Source: Levilactobacillus paucivorans | GTDB taxonomy: Bacteria; Bacillota; Bacilli; Lactobacillales; Lactobacillaceae | DNA: 38,402 bases | Reading direction: 5' to 3' | NCBI RefSeq assembly: GCF_001437125.1 | Contig: NZ_JQCA01000049.1 | Location: forward strand, 1 to 38,402 | Shown here: piece by piece, positions 1-7,708 of the stretch | How positions within the stretch are numbered: position 1 is the stretch's first letter | Layout: every line of letters begins with the position of its first letter | Translations under genes and position numbers: made by a program | The notes under the pieces: generated by a model | Database searches by the model: none | What the model was told of the DNA's origin: nothing | What the model saw: only the letters and a program-made list of their open reading frames with translations

Positions 1-756
1 TACATATTATATGTACGAAGGCATTTCATTTACACAAGATTCTTGACGCTACCGGACAGCCTGGCCTATCAACTCACCTCACCATTCAAGCCCCAGCATC
101 AGGCAATCTTTGTCACGAACTACATTCAAACAACTTATAAACAACGAGATGCTAACCTGGCCAATATCCTGCTGGCCATCAAAACCCTCGTCGATGGTAA
201 GACCGGAAACTATCTGATTTTCTTGCCGTCCTACCACTACCTGCTCGATGTCAGCCAAGCCTTTGCGATGGCGTACCCGCACTTAAAAACCGTCGTCCAA
301 CAGGCGCAAATGGCCGAGGCCGATCGAGCTGCCTTTCTGGCAAACTTCGCGCCTAATCCCGACTCGACCCTGGTAGGCTTCGCCTTACTGGGCGGCATCT
401 TCGCGGAAGGGATCGACCTCAAGGCCGATCGACTGATCGGCGTCGGTGTCGTCAGCGTCGGTCTCCCCGGTATCAATACGGAAACCGACTTACTACGAGA
501 CTACTTTGACCAACAATCACACCAGGGATTCGCATTTGCCTATCAACTACCTGGTCTGAACAACGTCTTCCAAGCTGCTGGTCGCCTGATTCGGGGGTCT
601 AAGGATGTTGGAATTATTCTCCTTATGGATCAACGTTTCAGTAGTCCTCGCTACACGCACCTGTATCCCCAACACTGGCAACATTTCCAACGACTCTACC
701 GGCCGGAACAACTCACCAGTGCCGTTCATAATTTCTGGCATCCGGAGGTGTCATGA
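1..756 (+). CDS. DinG/YoaA-like ATP-dependent DNA helicase, C-terminal part (5' end outside window)
   Basis: The frame is open to the left edge, so this is the C-terminal third of a larger protein. What remains looks like the second RecA-like domain of an XPD/DinG-type superfamily 2 helicase. 'LIFLPSYHYL' matches the domain-2 strand after the linker, 'GGIFAEGIDL' matches motif V, and 'QAAGRLIRG' is the motif VI arginine-finger region (QxxGRxxR). Known members unwind DNA with ATP in repair. Its stop overlaps the start of the downstream nuclease gene, so the two are probably translated together. The first 14 codons (frame 1) resemble the family less well than the rest does, so a frameshift near base 40 is possible. 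The walker and iron-sulfur regions cannot be seen here. Confidence 0.85.
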   Translation, partial: YILYVRRHFIYTRFLTLPDSLAYQLTSPFKPQHQAIFVTNYIQTTYKQRDANLANILLAIKTLVDGKTGNYLIFLPSYHYLLDVSQAFAMAYPHLKTVVQQAQMAEADRAAFLANFAPNPDSTLVGFALLGGIFAEGIDLKADRLIGVGVVSVGLPGINTETDLLRDYFDQQSHQGFAFAYQLPGLNNVFQAAGRLIRGSKDVGIILLMDQRFSSPRYTHLYPQHWQHFQRLYRPEQLTSAVHNFWHPEVS

Positions 757-1448
757 TGAAAACAAAATTAACCCTTGAACTAGAAAGCACCCTCTACGCC
801 TACTGTCGCGAAGCCGGGGCCTTTGCCGTCGAAGAGGTCACGATGCCCGACGATCAAGGCATCGTGGATACCCTGAGCTATCAAGAACTTCCGAGTGGCG
901 ACATTGAGTGGCGGTGTTATGAACTCAAGGTTACCAAATCCGACTTTCACTCCAAGGCCAAGCTCTCGTTTGTGGGCCACTATAACTATTTCGTTTTGCC
1001 CTTAAAGCTCTATCAGGAAGTCGCCGACGAGATCCCCGCTCATATTGGGGTGCTGATTTACCGACCTTTCAATAAGGAAATGTTGGCAACCGCCACCGAG
1101 GCTCCCAGTACACCAGGGTACTTGACCGTGGCCCGTCCGCCCCGTCGGCAAGACCTTCAGGTACCAGAATCCGAATTGACCACTCGGTTCATTGCCTCAC
1201 AGGCTCGAGAAGTTGGTAAGGCCAAACAGATGGCCACCGGACTCAAACAATACAGCACCGAGCGCCTCTATCAGGAACTGAAAAAACGCCACCAACACTA
1301 TGACGTCTACGATCCAGAGGCCAACTTCTACGACCAGTTCATCGACGATACCCAATCGACCGCGGTGACGGCCCTCCAGAGCGAAATTGACGCCTTAAAC
1401 TTAGAACGCCACGATCTTCAGCAACAACTCAAGGAGCAACAATCATGA
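756..1448 (+). CDS. MmcB-like PD-(D/E)xK nuclease-fold protein
   Basis: A 230-residue protein. The N-terminal half has the layout of the MmcB/PD-(D/E)xK fold: an Asp in 'GIVDTLSY' (about residue 38), then E56-x-K58 in 'CYELKVTKSDF', followed by the K/S-D-F and 'YNYFVLP' segments typical of MmcB-related proteins. The last 40 residues are rich in Glu, Gln and Leu and probably form a coiled coil. The MmcB name in other bacteria is linked to DNA repair; nuclease activity here is inferred from the motif only. GGAGG at 744-748 fits the ATG at 756 (7 nt) better than the ATG at 753 (4 nt). The gene overlaps both neighbours in ATGA-type junctions, which suggests translational coupling and a joint function with the helicase and the next protein. 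Confidence 0.75.
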   Translation: MKTKLTLELESTLYAYCREAGAFAVEEVTMPDDQGIVDTLSYQELPSGDIEWRCYELKVTKSDFHSKAKLSFVGHYNYFVLPLKLYQEVADEIPAHIGVLIYRPFNKEMLATATEAPSTPGYLTVARPPRRQDLQVPESELTTRFIASQAREVGKAKQMATGLKQYSTERLYQELKKRHQHYDVYDPEANFYDQFIDDTQSTAVTALQSEIDALNLERHDLQQQLKEQQS

Positions 1449-2380
1449 TCTATTTTCCTTACTTTCGGGGGCGCCAGTATGACCTACTGGCACTAAAAAA
1501 TATTGCCCAGCAACACGCTCTACCACCGAACATCATCCCCATTATCGAACCCGTTCGCGACATTCGGGCCTTGCCCCAAACCGTCGCGGCCTTTGTGGAG
1601 CACGATCAGCCACTGGTCGTCATTGCCAATCCCACCGTCAGTGACTACGCCCTCACTCAGCAAAAGCTCTATGATTGGCGGTCATACGCCGATAATCCCA
1701 ATCTCATTGTGGGTCACATTCTGACGCCCACCATCATCCCCGAGGACTTGCAGGCAACGCCGGATCACCAAACATTACTGGTTGCGCGCCAATATGACGA
1801 ACTCCTGGCGGCTAGCCATGCTGGCTGGCTGGACGCCCCCACCCACTTACTCGTGCCACCAGAAGCTAGGATTCGCCGGCTACTGACGCGACCTAGCGGT
1901 AGTCTATTTGACCATGCCTGGCTACCGGAACACGATCGCAGTTACGCGGATATCACCGATGGTTTCTTCAGTGAAGACTGGCAGCAGGCCCGCCTCGACG
2001 GTTATACCAGTATCAGTGACTATACGATCGGTGGTGCCCACTACAGTGAACACGGCTATCCGGCTCGCGCCGTGACCCTCCACCTGACCTACTTTGCCGG
2101 TGACCAACTCCGCATCCATCGATTCGTCTCCGACGATCGCGAGGATTTCCGCCATCCCAAGGAGAAATTCTTTCAGGCCGTCGCCAAACTTGCGGCCTGG
2201 TTACCCGCACAACCAGCTGCTGTGCAAACCCCTGCAGCGTTGGCATTGGCCGACTATCACGTCACCCAACACTTCCCAGGACTCGGGGTGGTTAAACGTC
2301 TCAGTCTGGAACACCACCTTCAAACGATGGCCACCTACTTTAAAACCACTATCCTAACTAAAAGCCAGCAGAATTTTTAA
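1445..2380 (+). CDS. sce7725 / T4 beta-like family protein
   Basis: A 311-residue protein whose opening ('MIYFPYFRGRQYDLLALK', then 'IIPIIEPVRD') is characteristic of the sce7725 family, related to the T4 beta protein. The family has no established biochemical role; relatives often sit beside nuclease-like genes in phage or defence neighbourhoods. The start has AAGGAG at 1431-1436 and 8 nt spacing, and it overlaps the nuclease stop by 4 nt. No signal peptide or membrane helix is visible, so it should be cytoplasmic. It is the last gene of the trio, and no clear terminator follows before the next gene. The family call is good; the function is unknown. Confidence 0.7.
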   Translation: MIYFPYFRGRQYDLLALKNIAQQHALPPNIIPIIEPVRDIRALPQTVAAFVEHDQPLVVIANPTVSDYALTQQKLYDWRSYADNPNLIVGHILTPTIIPEDLQATPDHQTLLVARQYDELLAASHAGWLDAPTHLLVPPEARIRRLLTRPSGSLFDHAWLPEHDRSYADITDGFFSEDWQQARLDGYTSISDYTIGGAHYSEHGYPARAVTLHLTYFAGDQLRIHRFVSDDREDFRHPKEKFFQAVAKLAAWLPAQPAAVQTPAALALADYHVTQHFPGLGVVKRLSLEHHLQTMATYFKTTILTKSQQNF

Positions 2381-2453
2381 GATCTTCCCCCTAAACGGTT
2401 CACCCCCAACGCGACGTGCTATACTGAACTTATTGGGGAAAGGGGAACGTCAT

Positions 2454-2711
2454 ATGAAAATTAATCGGGGAAATTGGTTACATCTGCTAGGCTACAATAA
2501 GGCCACCCAGCGTTATTCCAAATGGGGGCAATTACTGGTCTTATTATTCTGGCCAGTTGCGGTTTTAGATACCATCGTGTGGGTTTTCGGAGAAACCACC
2601 TGGTGGGCGCTTTTAATTAACGGGCTGGCTATCCTCTACACGTTACTCATGGTGCCAACACTAATTGTGAATATCATTCGAAATGCCTACCGTGAAGATA
2701 AGCAAGACTAA
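2454..2711 (+). CDS. small two-TM membrane protein
   Basis: An 85-residue protein not recognised as a named family. It has two hydrophobic segments (about residues 25-45 and 47-70) with a basic N-terminus and a charged C-terminus (REDKQD), so it should be an integral membrane protein. The ATG at 2454 was preferred over the upstream in-frame TTG at 2433 because AAAGGGG (2439-2445) lies at the right distance. It ends 13 nt before the HTH regulator, with which it probably forms an operon. A possible -10 TATACT is at 2420-2425, without a convincing -35. Confidence 0.65.
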   Translation: MKINRGNWLHLLGYNKATQRYSKWGQLLVLLFWPVAVLDTIVWVFGETTWWALLINGLAILYTLLMVPTLIVNIIRNAYREDKQD

Positions 2712-2724
2712 GGGGATAATCGGT

Positions 2725-3279
2725 ATGGATTTGGGCAAGATTCTAAAATCCGCGCGTCACAATCGCGGGCTAACACGGCCAGAAGCCGCCAGAAGTTTGG
2801 CAGTTTCACCACTGACTGTGACCTTATGGGAAATCAATCTCGTAATGCCTACGCCAGCCATGATTCAGCGACTCGCAACCGTTTATAAGTTCAACGTCAC
2901 GACGCTTCAAGCCTTCATGGCGCAAGCTCAACGGCCGCAACTGGAAAAGACCAGCAATCGTTTAATTCGTAATGGCACTGTCATTGGCATTAGCCTGTTT
3001 CTATTAACGGTTCACCTGGCTTGGTTCCTTAAGGTACTGGCCATTGTCAGTATGCTTGGGATCATCTTGTATCCCTTTTTGTCTAAGCCAGCGGCCCATT
3101 CCGCGAGTCAAATCAAGTCAACTTTGATTGGCGTCGTCATTATTCTAATTTTGATTCCAACCTTCTGGGGTGCGCCCAGCTTAGATTCCTGGGGCTTTCT
3201 CATCGCTGAAAGTGTCTTCTTCGCGTTATACAAGACTTGGCATCTCATGCGAGGCGTTGGACGAAAACATCAATATTAA
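2725..3279 (+). CDS. membrane-anchored XRE-family HTH protein
   Basis: A 184-residue protein. Residues 1-60 are an XRE/Cro-type helix-turn-helix ('LGKILKSARHNRGLTRPEAA' followed by 'LTVTLWE'). The C-terminal part has three or four hydrophobic segments, including one near residues 90-125 and 'LIGVVIILILIPTFW'. Such proteins bind DNA from the membrane; the target is unknown, and its own operon with the small membrane protein upstream is a natural guess. The start at 2725 has AAGGGGAT upstream; an earlier in-frame codon at 2683 would overlap the upstream gene and lacks a site. A strong terminator follows at 3286-3330. Confidence 0.75.
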   Translation: MDLGKILKSARHNRGLTRPEAARSLAVSPLTVTLWEINLVMPTPAMIQRLATVYKFNVTTLQAFMAQAQRPQLEKTSNRLIRNGTVIGISLFLLTVHLAWFLKVLAIVSMLGIILYPFLSKPAAHSASQIKSTLIGVVIILILIPTFWGAPSLDSWGFLIAESVFFALYKTWHLMRGVGRKHQY

Positions 3280-3285
3280 ACAATC

Positions 3286-3330
3286 ATAGCGTTTGGAAGG
3301 GCCTAACGGCCTTCTCAAACGCTATTTTTA
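3286..3330 (+). terminator. intrinsic terminator after the HTH gene
   Basis: The arms ATAGCGTTT and AAACGCTAT enclose an inner GAAGGCC/GGCCTTC pairing, followed by a T-rich stretch. It ends the small membrane protein/HTH transcript. Confidence 0.8.
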
Positions 3331-3344
3331 AACACCTAGATTTG

Positions 3345-3392
3345 AAAAAAGACGTCGTACAGTTATCTTCAAGATAATTGCACGACGTCTTT
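3345..3392 (-). terminator. intrinsic terminator of the lactonase transcript
   Basis: AAAGACGTCGT pairs with ACGACGTCTTT, with an inner TTATCTT/AAGATAA pairing. Read on the minus strand it is followed by six T. It lies downstream of the repeat at 3413-3600, so that repeat may be in the 3' UTR of the lactonase mRNA. Confidence 0.75.
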
Positions 3393-3412
3393 GCATTTGC
3401 TTTTAAACTAAT

Positions 3413-3600
3413 ATCAGCCGCAGGGCTGGTGAAAATGAGCCCAGCCGTGGGAGTTTCCTTAGTGACGAACCTTGTCACTTAGGAAACTGCTAGGTTTGAG
3501 ACTCGCAGAGGCTCGAACCTAAGCACGGAGACCGCTCTTCGGCTCCGCGCGTGCGCCCACAGCGTTCCGGTCTCATTTCCACTAGCCCGGAGGCGCTGAT
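3413..3600 (-). repeat. structured interspersed repeat, copy D (divergent)
   Basis: On the minus strand this has the same order of elements as the copies at 10510, 14895 and 27065. The closing stem is GGCTAGTGGAAATGAG against CTCATTTTCACCAGCC. A G+C-rich hairpin with GAGCCGAAGAGCGGTCTC comes next, then a middle stem (TAGGTTCGAG/CTCAAACCTA), then a long hairpin (AGTTTCCTAAGTGAC/GTCACTTAGGAAACT). The primary sequence differs widely from the other copies but the pairing is kept. It sits between convergent genes. Confidence 0.65.
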
Positions 3601-3618
3601 AACACATCTACCTAAAAA

Positions 3619-4659
3619 CTAGGCAGGTAAGACACAAACCCCTTCGGGAACCATAAAGTCCTTCTGAACTAAGGTTAATTGACCACTCTGTGCATCACGG
3701 GTATACAGGGAAGCATTGTCGGAGTTTTGGTTAACAACGATGACAAACTTCTCATCATGCGTCCAGTTGAAGTCTCGTGGGAAGTCACCTTCCGTTGAGA
3801 TATTCTGAAGCCGCGTTAATTTCCCTTCATCGTCAGTGCTAAAGACAGCCAGAGTGTTTTGACCACGGTTAGACACATAGAGGAAACGACCATCACTGCT
3901 CAAACGAATGGCAGCGGAGCCGTTATGTGCGGTCCAATCGTCAGGAATCGCGGAAACAATTCCCTTAACCGTAAATTTACCGGCAGTGGCATCGTAAGCT
4001 AACGTCGCAACATTGCTACTCAACTCACCCACCAGGTAAGCCACGTTCTTGGAGGCATCAAACACGATGTGCCGTGGACCAAAACCAGCAGGCATTTCCA
4101 ACGTGCTAACAGCCGACAACTTACCATCGTCGGACACGTCATACAGGTAAACCCGGTCGGTTCCCAAATCGCAAGCCACTAACCGGTTGTCCGGTGTCAG
4201 GTTGGCAAAATGTGGGTGTGGCCCGTCGGCTTGTTCTGGCGCTGGACCAACTGGATCATCGTCCACAACCTGGTCCGTCTTCAATAGCGTGCCATCATCG
4301 GCAATTGCGTAAACCGTGACCGTTCCCCGATGGTAATTTGCGGTGTACACCAGTTGACGATCTTCATCGACGGCAACATATGCCGGTGAGGCCCCATGGG
4401 TGAGCACTTGTTGAATGGCCCGGGGCTTTTCTTCGGAGACATCATAGATGATTAATCCACCCTGTGTCTGGCCATCAGTTTCTTTCTTGTTGATGACGTA
4501 CAAGCGTTTGGCATCGGCTTTAGCGATGTAAGTTGGGCTACCTGCTGAGGCCAACCACTCACAATCAGTGAGTTCTGGCTTCTTGGTATCCACACTTACC
4601 CGGTAAATTCCGCGGCTAATCCGCTTGGTGTAAGTTCCAATATAAAAATCTTCCGTCAT
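3619..4659 (-). CDS. lactonase family beta-propeller protein (6-phosphogluconolactonase type)
   Basis: A 346-residue protein of the YkgB-like lactonase family, which folds as a seven-bladed propeller and hydrolyses 6-phosphogluconolactone between glucose-6-phosphate dehydrogenase and 6-phosphogluconate dehydrogenase. The opening 'FYIGTYTKRISRGIY', the repeated 'VYAIADDGTL' and 'LYDVSDDGKL' blade strands, 'DGPHPHF' and 'FGPRHIVFD' are hallmarks. No signal peptide, so cytoplasmic. The start has AAAGGGG 6-7 nt upstream and a sigma-A-like promoter at 4715-4742. This enzyme would suit a heterofermenter that routes glucose through 6-phosphogluconate. The exact lactone substrate is inferred from the family. 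Confidence 0.85.
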   Translation of the reverse strand: MTEDFYIGTYTKRISRGIYRVSVDTKKPELTDCEWLASAGSPTYIAKADAKRLYVINKKETDGQTQGGLIIYDVSEEKPRAIQQVLTHGASPAYVAVDEDRQLVYTANYHRGTVTVYAIADDGTLLKTDQVVDDDPVGPAPEQADGPHPHFANLTPDNRLVACDLGTDRVYLYDVSDDGKLSAVSTLEMPAGFGPRHIVFDASKNVAYLVGELSSNVATLAYDATAGKFTVKGIVSAIPDDWTAHNGSAAIRLSSDGRFLYVSNRGQNTLAVFSTDDEGKLTRLQNISTEGDFPRDFNWTHDEKFVIVVNQNSDNASLYTRDAQSGQLTLVQKDFMVPEGVCVLPA

Positions 4660-4714
4660 TGTGCTACCCCTTTCAACTTACCAATATCTACTTCCAAGTA
4701 TAGCACAGCTGACT

Positions 4715-4742
4715 GGTATACACCGAAGAAGTCTCTGGTCAA
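4715..4742 (-). promoter_or_regulatory. promoter of the lactonase gene
   Basis: On the minus strand TTGACC (4737-4742) and TATACC (4715-4720) are 16 bp apart. An alternative -10, TATACT, lies at 4698-4703. It overlaps the divergent promoter of the GNAT-like gene. Confidence 0.6.
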
Positions 4743-4764
4743 CCGCGCAATTTACCGGTACAAT
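4736..4764 (+). promoter_or_regulatory. promoter of the GNAT-like gene
   Basis: TACAAT (4759-4764) is 17 bp after TGGTCA (4736-4741, weak). The -35 shares bases with the -35 of the divergent lactonase promoter, so the two may compete for polymerase. Confidence 0.45.
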
Positions 4765-4793
4765 AGGAGTAATTTGGTTCAGAAAGGACTCAC

Positions 4794-5249
4794 TTGAAGA
4801 TGTCTAGCTTCGAAGGTTACCACCCGCTTCTCACGCCCAGTTTTCGTTTCGACTGGCTCACCCAATTTAAATTAAAGAACGTGGCCGCCCTGACCAGTCA
4901 GGACTTAGCAACTGCCGCCGACTGGGTCAATGCGACCATGCATGCAACCATGAACCGCACGGCACTGACGTGGGGCATCGAACGGCGGCAAACCCACAAA
5001 CTCATGGGCTGGGGCGGTTTCACCGACCTTGAGATTCCGGCTCACCGCTGCGCACTTCAGGTTGTCGGCCCTAAGTTCACTCCCACCGACCAGGAAGAAA
5101 TCTTACGACGGCTGATTGCCTTTGGGCACGATGAATTACAACTAACCAAGCTCACCCTCGTTGACGATCATCGCTTAGCCAAAACAGCATTGACCGCCGT
5201 AGGCTTCCAATATGAAGATCAGCAGTGGATCTGGCGCGCTCAACATTAA
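4794..5249 (+). CDS. GNAT-like N-acetyltransferase
   Basis: A 151-residue cytoplasmic protein with the layout of a small, divergent GNAT acetyltransferase: a central 'LMGWGGFTDLEI' strand pair, a mid-protein helix 'TDQEEILRRLIAFGHDEL', and a terminal 'LAKTALTAVGFQYED' segment resembling the RimJ/RimL end ('GF.yEg'). The usual acetyl-CoA loop (R/QxxGxG/A) is not obvious, so substrate and activity are unknown. TTG at 4794 lies 5 nt after AAAGGA; an ATG at 4800 is also possible. It faces the APC permease gene with a shared terminator between them. Confidence 0.55.
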   Translation: MKMSSFEGYHPLLTPSFRFDWLTQFKLKNVAALTSQDLATAADWVNATMHATMNRTALTWGIERRQTHKLMGWGGFTDLEIPAHRCALQVVGPKFTPTDQEEILRRLIAFGHDELQLTKLTLVDDHRLAKTALTAVGFQYEDQQWIWRAQH

Positions 5250-5262
5250 ACCCTAATACACG

Positions 5263-5302
5263 AAACGGGCATCAACTCTTCATTGAGTTGACGCCCGTTT
5301 TT
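5263..5302. terminator. bidirectional terminator
   Basis: AAACGGGC and GCCCGTTT arms, with ATCAACTC/GAGTTGA inside, are flanked by A- and T-runs on both sides. It serves the convergent GNAT-like and permease genes. Confidence 0.8.
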
Positions 5303-5306
5303 AAAT

Positions 5307-6899
5307 TTATTCCGTTTCTTCAACACGTCGATTTAGTTCCTGGGCAATCTCAAAGGATTCACTCTGATAACCGTCATGCACCCCAAGATAATAACAAACC
5401 AGACTTCCCAGCGTCACTGCCACAAAGTCCAGTGGGTATGGGAACCAGCCGTGACCACCAAACTCGTGACTGCCCACGGCCGACATAATGGTGAGCCAAA
5501 TCATTTCGGCCAGCAACCATCGACTGCCCTTCAGGCTAGCTCGCAAGGCTGTCCAGCCGGCAGGTTGTCGGAATTCATAGTAGACGTAACAGATAAGACC
5601 CAAGGCAATGACACCGAAGACCTCAATCGTCGTCGGCCACTTCGCCCAGTAGATGGCGAGGCTAGCCAGTACATAAGCTAAGGGTGCCCACAATTGCAGG
5701 CCCCACAACCGAAACGGTCGACTAAATTCCGGCGCATTCCGCCGCAGCGTCGCGACCGTCACGGGGCCCGTCAGATAGGCAATCAGGGTCGACGTCGAGA
5801 TCACATTCGACAAGGCACTCCAATTCCGAAAACCAGCCACGAGGACGACCCCGAGAACCATATTGACGATCATAGCTCGCCGTGGCGTCTGATACTTCCG
5901 ATTCAACTCACCCAGCTTAGTTGGCATGTGCTTGGTTCCAGTCATAGCCGCTAAAGCCCGGCTGGTAGTCGCCACGAAGGAAACCCCGGTCCCAAACGGC
6001 GACACGAAGGCGTCCAAATAGAGCAACGTCGACAGCCAACCCAAGTTCATCAGAATTGCCAGATTAGCGAACGGTGACTCAAAGTTAACCCCCTGCCAAC
6101 CGTGAACCAAATAGTGTCCCGGAACCGCGCCAATAAAAGCAACCTGCAACATCGTGTAGATCACCGCACTGATACTGAAAGCAATCACGATTCCCCAAAG
6201 AATGTTGCGTTCAGGGTGTTCGATCTCATTTCCCATGTTGATCGTGGTCTGAAAGGCATTGTACGAGAAGATAATCCCCGCAGCCGTCGTGGCTGAGAAG
6301 ATGGCCGCACTCCCGTTAGGCATGAAGCCCGCGGTGTGGCCGAAGTTCCCCGACTGAAAACCAGTTGCCATGAGCACGATAATTGTTAACGTTGGAATCC
6401 CTAATTTGAAGATGGAGATAAAACTGGTAAACCGCGTCAGCAATTTAACCGACCAGAAATTCAACAGCGTAAAGGCCAGAATAAACAGGAAGACAATGAT
6501 CAGACCCTGATTCGTGATGTCGCCATCTTTCAGGAACCCCCGCGTCCAGTTGGCCCAGGACCACGGCCAGGAACTCATGTACTGCACGGCGGCCACAGCT
6601 TCAATCGGAATAATCGTCAATAAGGACAACCAATTGGCCCAGCCGGCAACGAACCCCAGCAAGGGGCCGTGAGAGAAAGCCGCATACTGGCTCATCCCCC
6701 CACTCGTGGGAAACATGGTCCCTAATTCAATATAATTCAATGCGATCAGGCCAATGATGACGGCCCCCAGAATCCAAGATAGGATGGCAGCCGGACCGGC
6801 GATCTGGGCGGCCATACCCGCACCAAACAGCCAACCCGAGCCAATGATGGCACTCAGCGTTAGCATGACTAAAGAAAATAAACTCATCTTGCGCTTCAA
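5307..6899 (-). CDS. APC-superfamily amino acid permease
   Basis: A 530-residue protein with about 12-14 hydrophobic helices. TM1 carries 'IIGSGWLFGAG', the unwound substrate-binding helix of the APC family, and 'GMSQYAAFSHGPLLGFVAGW' marks TM3. It resembles the aspartate/proton symporter-like branch (YveA type), but the substrate cannot be fixed by eye. The start is taken as the TTG at 6899: TGAGGAA lies 8 nt upstream, whereas the longer GTG start at 6944 has no ribosome site. A soluble tail of about 80 residues follows the last helices. Only 86 nt separate it from the VIT genes upstream and no terminator is seen, so some read-through from them is possible. Confidence 0.85.
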   Translation of the reverse strand: MKRKMSLFSLVMLTLSAIIGSGWLFGAGMAAQIAGPAAILSWILGAVIIGLIALNYIELGTMFPTSGGMSQYAAFSHGPLLGFVAGWANWLSLLTIIPIEAVAAVQYMSSWPWSWANWTRGFLKDGDITNQGLIIVFLFILAFTLLNFWSVKLLTRFTSFISIFKLGIPTLTIIVLMATGFQSGNFGHTAGFMPNGSAAIFSATTAAGIIFSYNAFQTTINMGNEIEHPERNILWGIVIAFSISAVIYTMLQVAFIGAVPGHYLVHGWQGVNFESPFANLAILMNLGWLSTLLYLDAFVSPFGTGVSFVATTSRALAAMTGTKHMPTKLGELNRKYQTPRRAMIVNMVLGVVLVAGFRNWSALSNVISTSTLIAYLTGPVTVATLRRNAPEFSRPFRLWGLQLWAPLAYVLASLAIYWAKWPTTIEVFGVIALGLICYVYYEFRQPAGWTALRASLKGSRWLLAEMIWLTIMSAVGSHEFGGHGWFPYPLDFVAVTLGSLVCYYLGVHDGYQSESFEIAQELNRRVEETE

Positions 6900-6985
6900 C
6901 CAAAATTCCTCACTTTCAAAAAAAGATATTGGCCCATTGTACACTTGGTATCTGGCAATGTGCTAAGAAAGCAGCAATAGTTTAC

Positions 6986-7693
6986 TTAGAATAGTTGCCC
7001 CACATAATAGTGAATAAACATGGTAATAATCCCCACAATAACGTTTCTGATAATGGCTGTCTTAACTAACCCGTGTCCTAATTTAGCACTCAGAAACCCA
7101 GTCAAGGCCACGGATAAAATAACGGCGATGATGGTGGCGGGCCACTGCCACGTCACTGAGAACAGGGTCATCGCGATCAACGGAAAGGTACCCCCTAAGC
7201 CGGCGGCAAAGAGTGACGAAAAGGCCGCATCCCAAGGGTTCATGTAGTGACCCAGTTGAATATCATCCTTAACGTTGACGACCGTAGCCAAGGCATCCTT
7301 TTGCATCAAGTCTTGGGCGATAGCCAATGACGTTTCGGGGGTCACCCCACGTTCTTCGTAGAACTTTTGCACAGCGGCAACCTGATCGTCGAAGTTGGTT
7401 TCGAGCAACTTGGCTTCCTGCGCTACCGCTGATTTTTCCGTATCCTTTTGCGTGCTGACGGAGGCATACTCTCCTGACGCCATCGAAAAGGCACAGGCCA
7501 ACAGGTCCGATAGGCCGGCAATAAAGATCGTAAATTGGTTACTCGTCGCAGCCGCCACACTGAAAAGTACCCCAACGACGGTCAAAATTCCATCGTTGGA
7601 ACCCAGGACACCGGCGCGCAAGGTATTTAATTTTTCATCCATCGTTTGATGTTGCTTTTGCTTTTTAACAGATGCTTGTTCATTCGTTGCCAT
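6986..7693 (-). CDS. VIT1/CCC1-family iron/manganese transporter (second of pair)
   Basis: A 235-residue member of the VIT family, which moves Fe2+ or Mn2+ across membranes in exchange for protons. 'LRAGVLGSNDGILTVVGVLF' is TM1 with the conserved N-D-G, and 'MASGEYASVSTQKD' carries the Gly-Glu-Tyr/S-x-x-Q-x-D metal-binding part at the start of the cytoplasmic loop. About five TM helices surround a soluble loop (residues about 85-150). AGGGGAGG precedes the start. It lies 15 nt downstream of a paralogue. Direction (efflux is most likely in bacteria) and metal are inferred. Confidence 0.85.
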   Translation of the reverse strand: MATNEQASVKKQKQHQTMDEKLNTLRAGVLGSNDGILTVVGVLFSVAAATSNQFTIFIAGLSDLLACAFSMASGEYASVSTQKDTEKSAVAQEAKLLETNFDDQVAAVQKFYEERGVTPETSLAIAQDLMQKDALATVVNVKDDIQLGHYMNPWDAAFSSLFAAGLGGTFPLIAMTLFSVTWQWPATIIAVILSVALTGFLSAKLGHGLVKTAIIRNVIVGIITMFIHYYVGQLF

Positions 7694-7708
7694 GATTGAT
7701 TGCCTCCC

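Noticed and set aside
1922-2246. Minus-strand open frames inside the sce7725 gene
   Set aside because: Shadow frames of a G+C-rich gene, without ribosome sites or recognisable protein features.
6900-6944. Longer GTG start for the APC permease
   Set aside because: No Shine-Dalgarno sequence upstream, while TTG 6899 has TGAGGAA at 8 nt and starts just before TM1.
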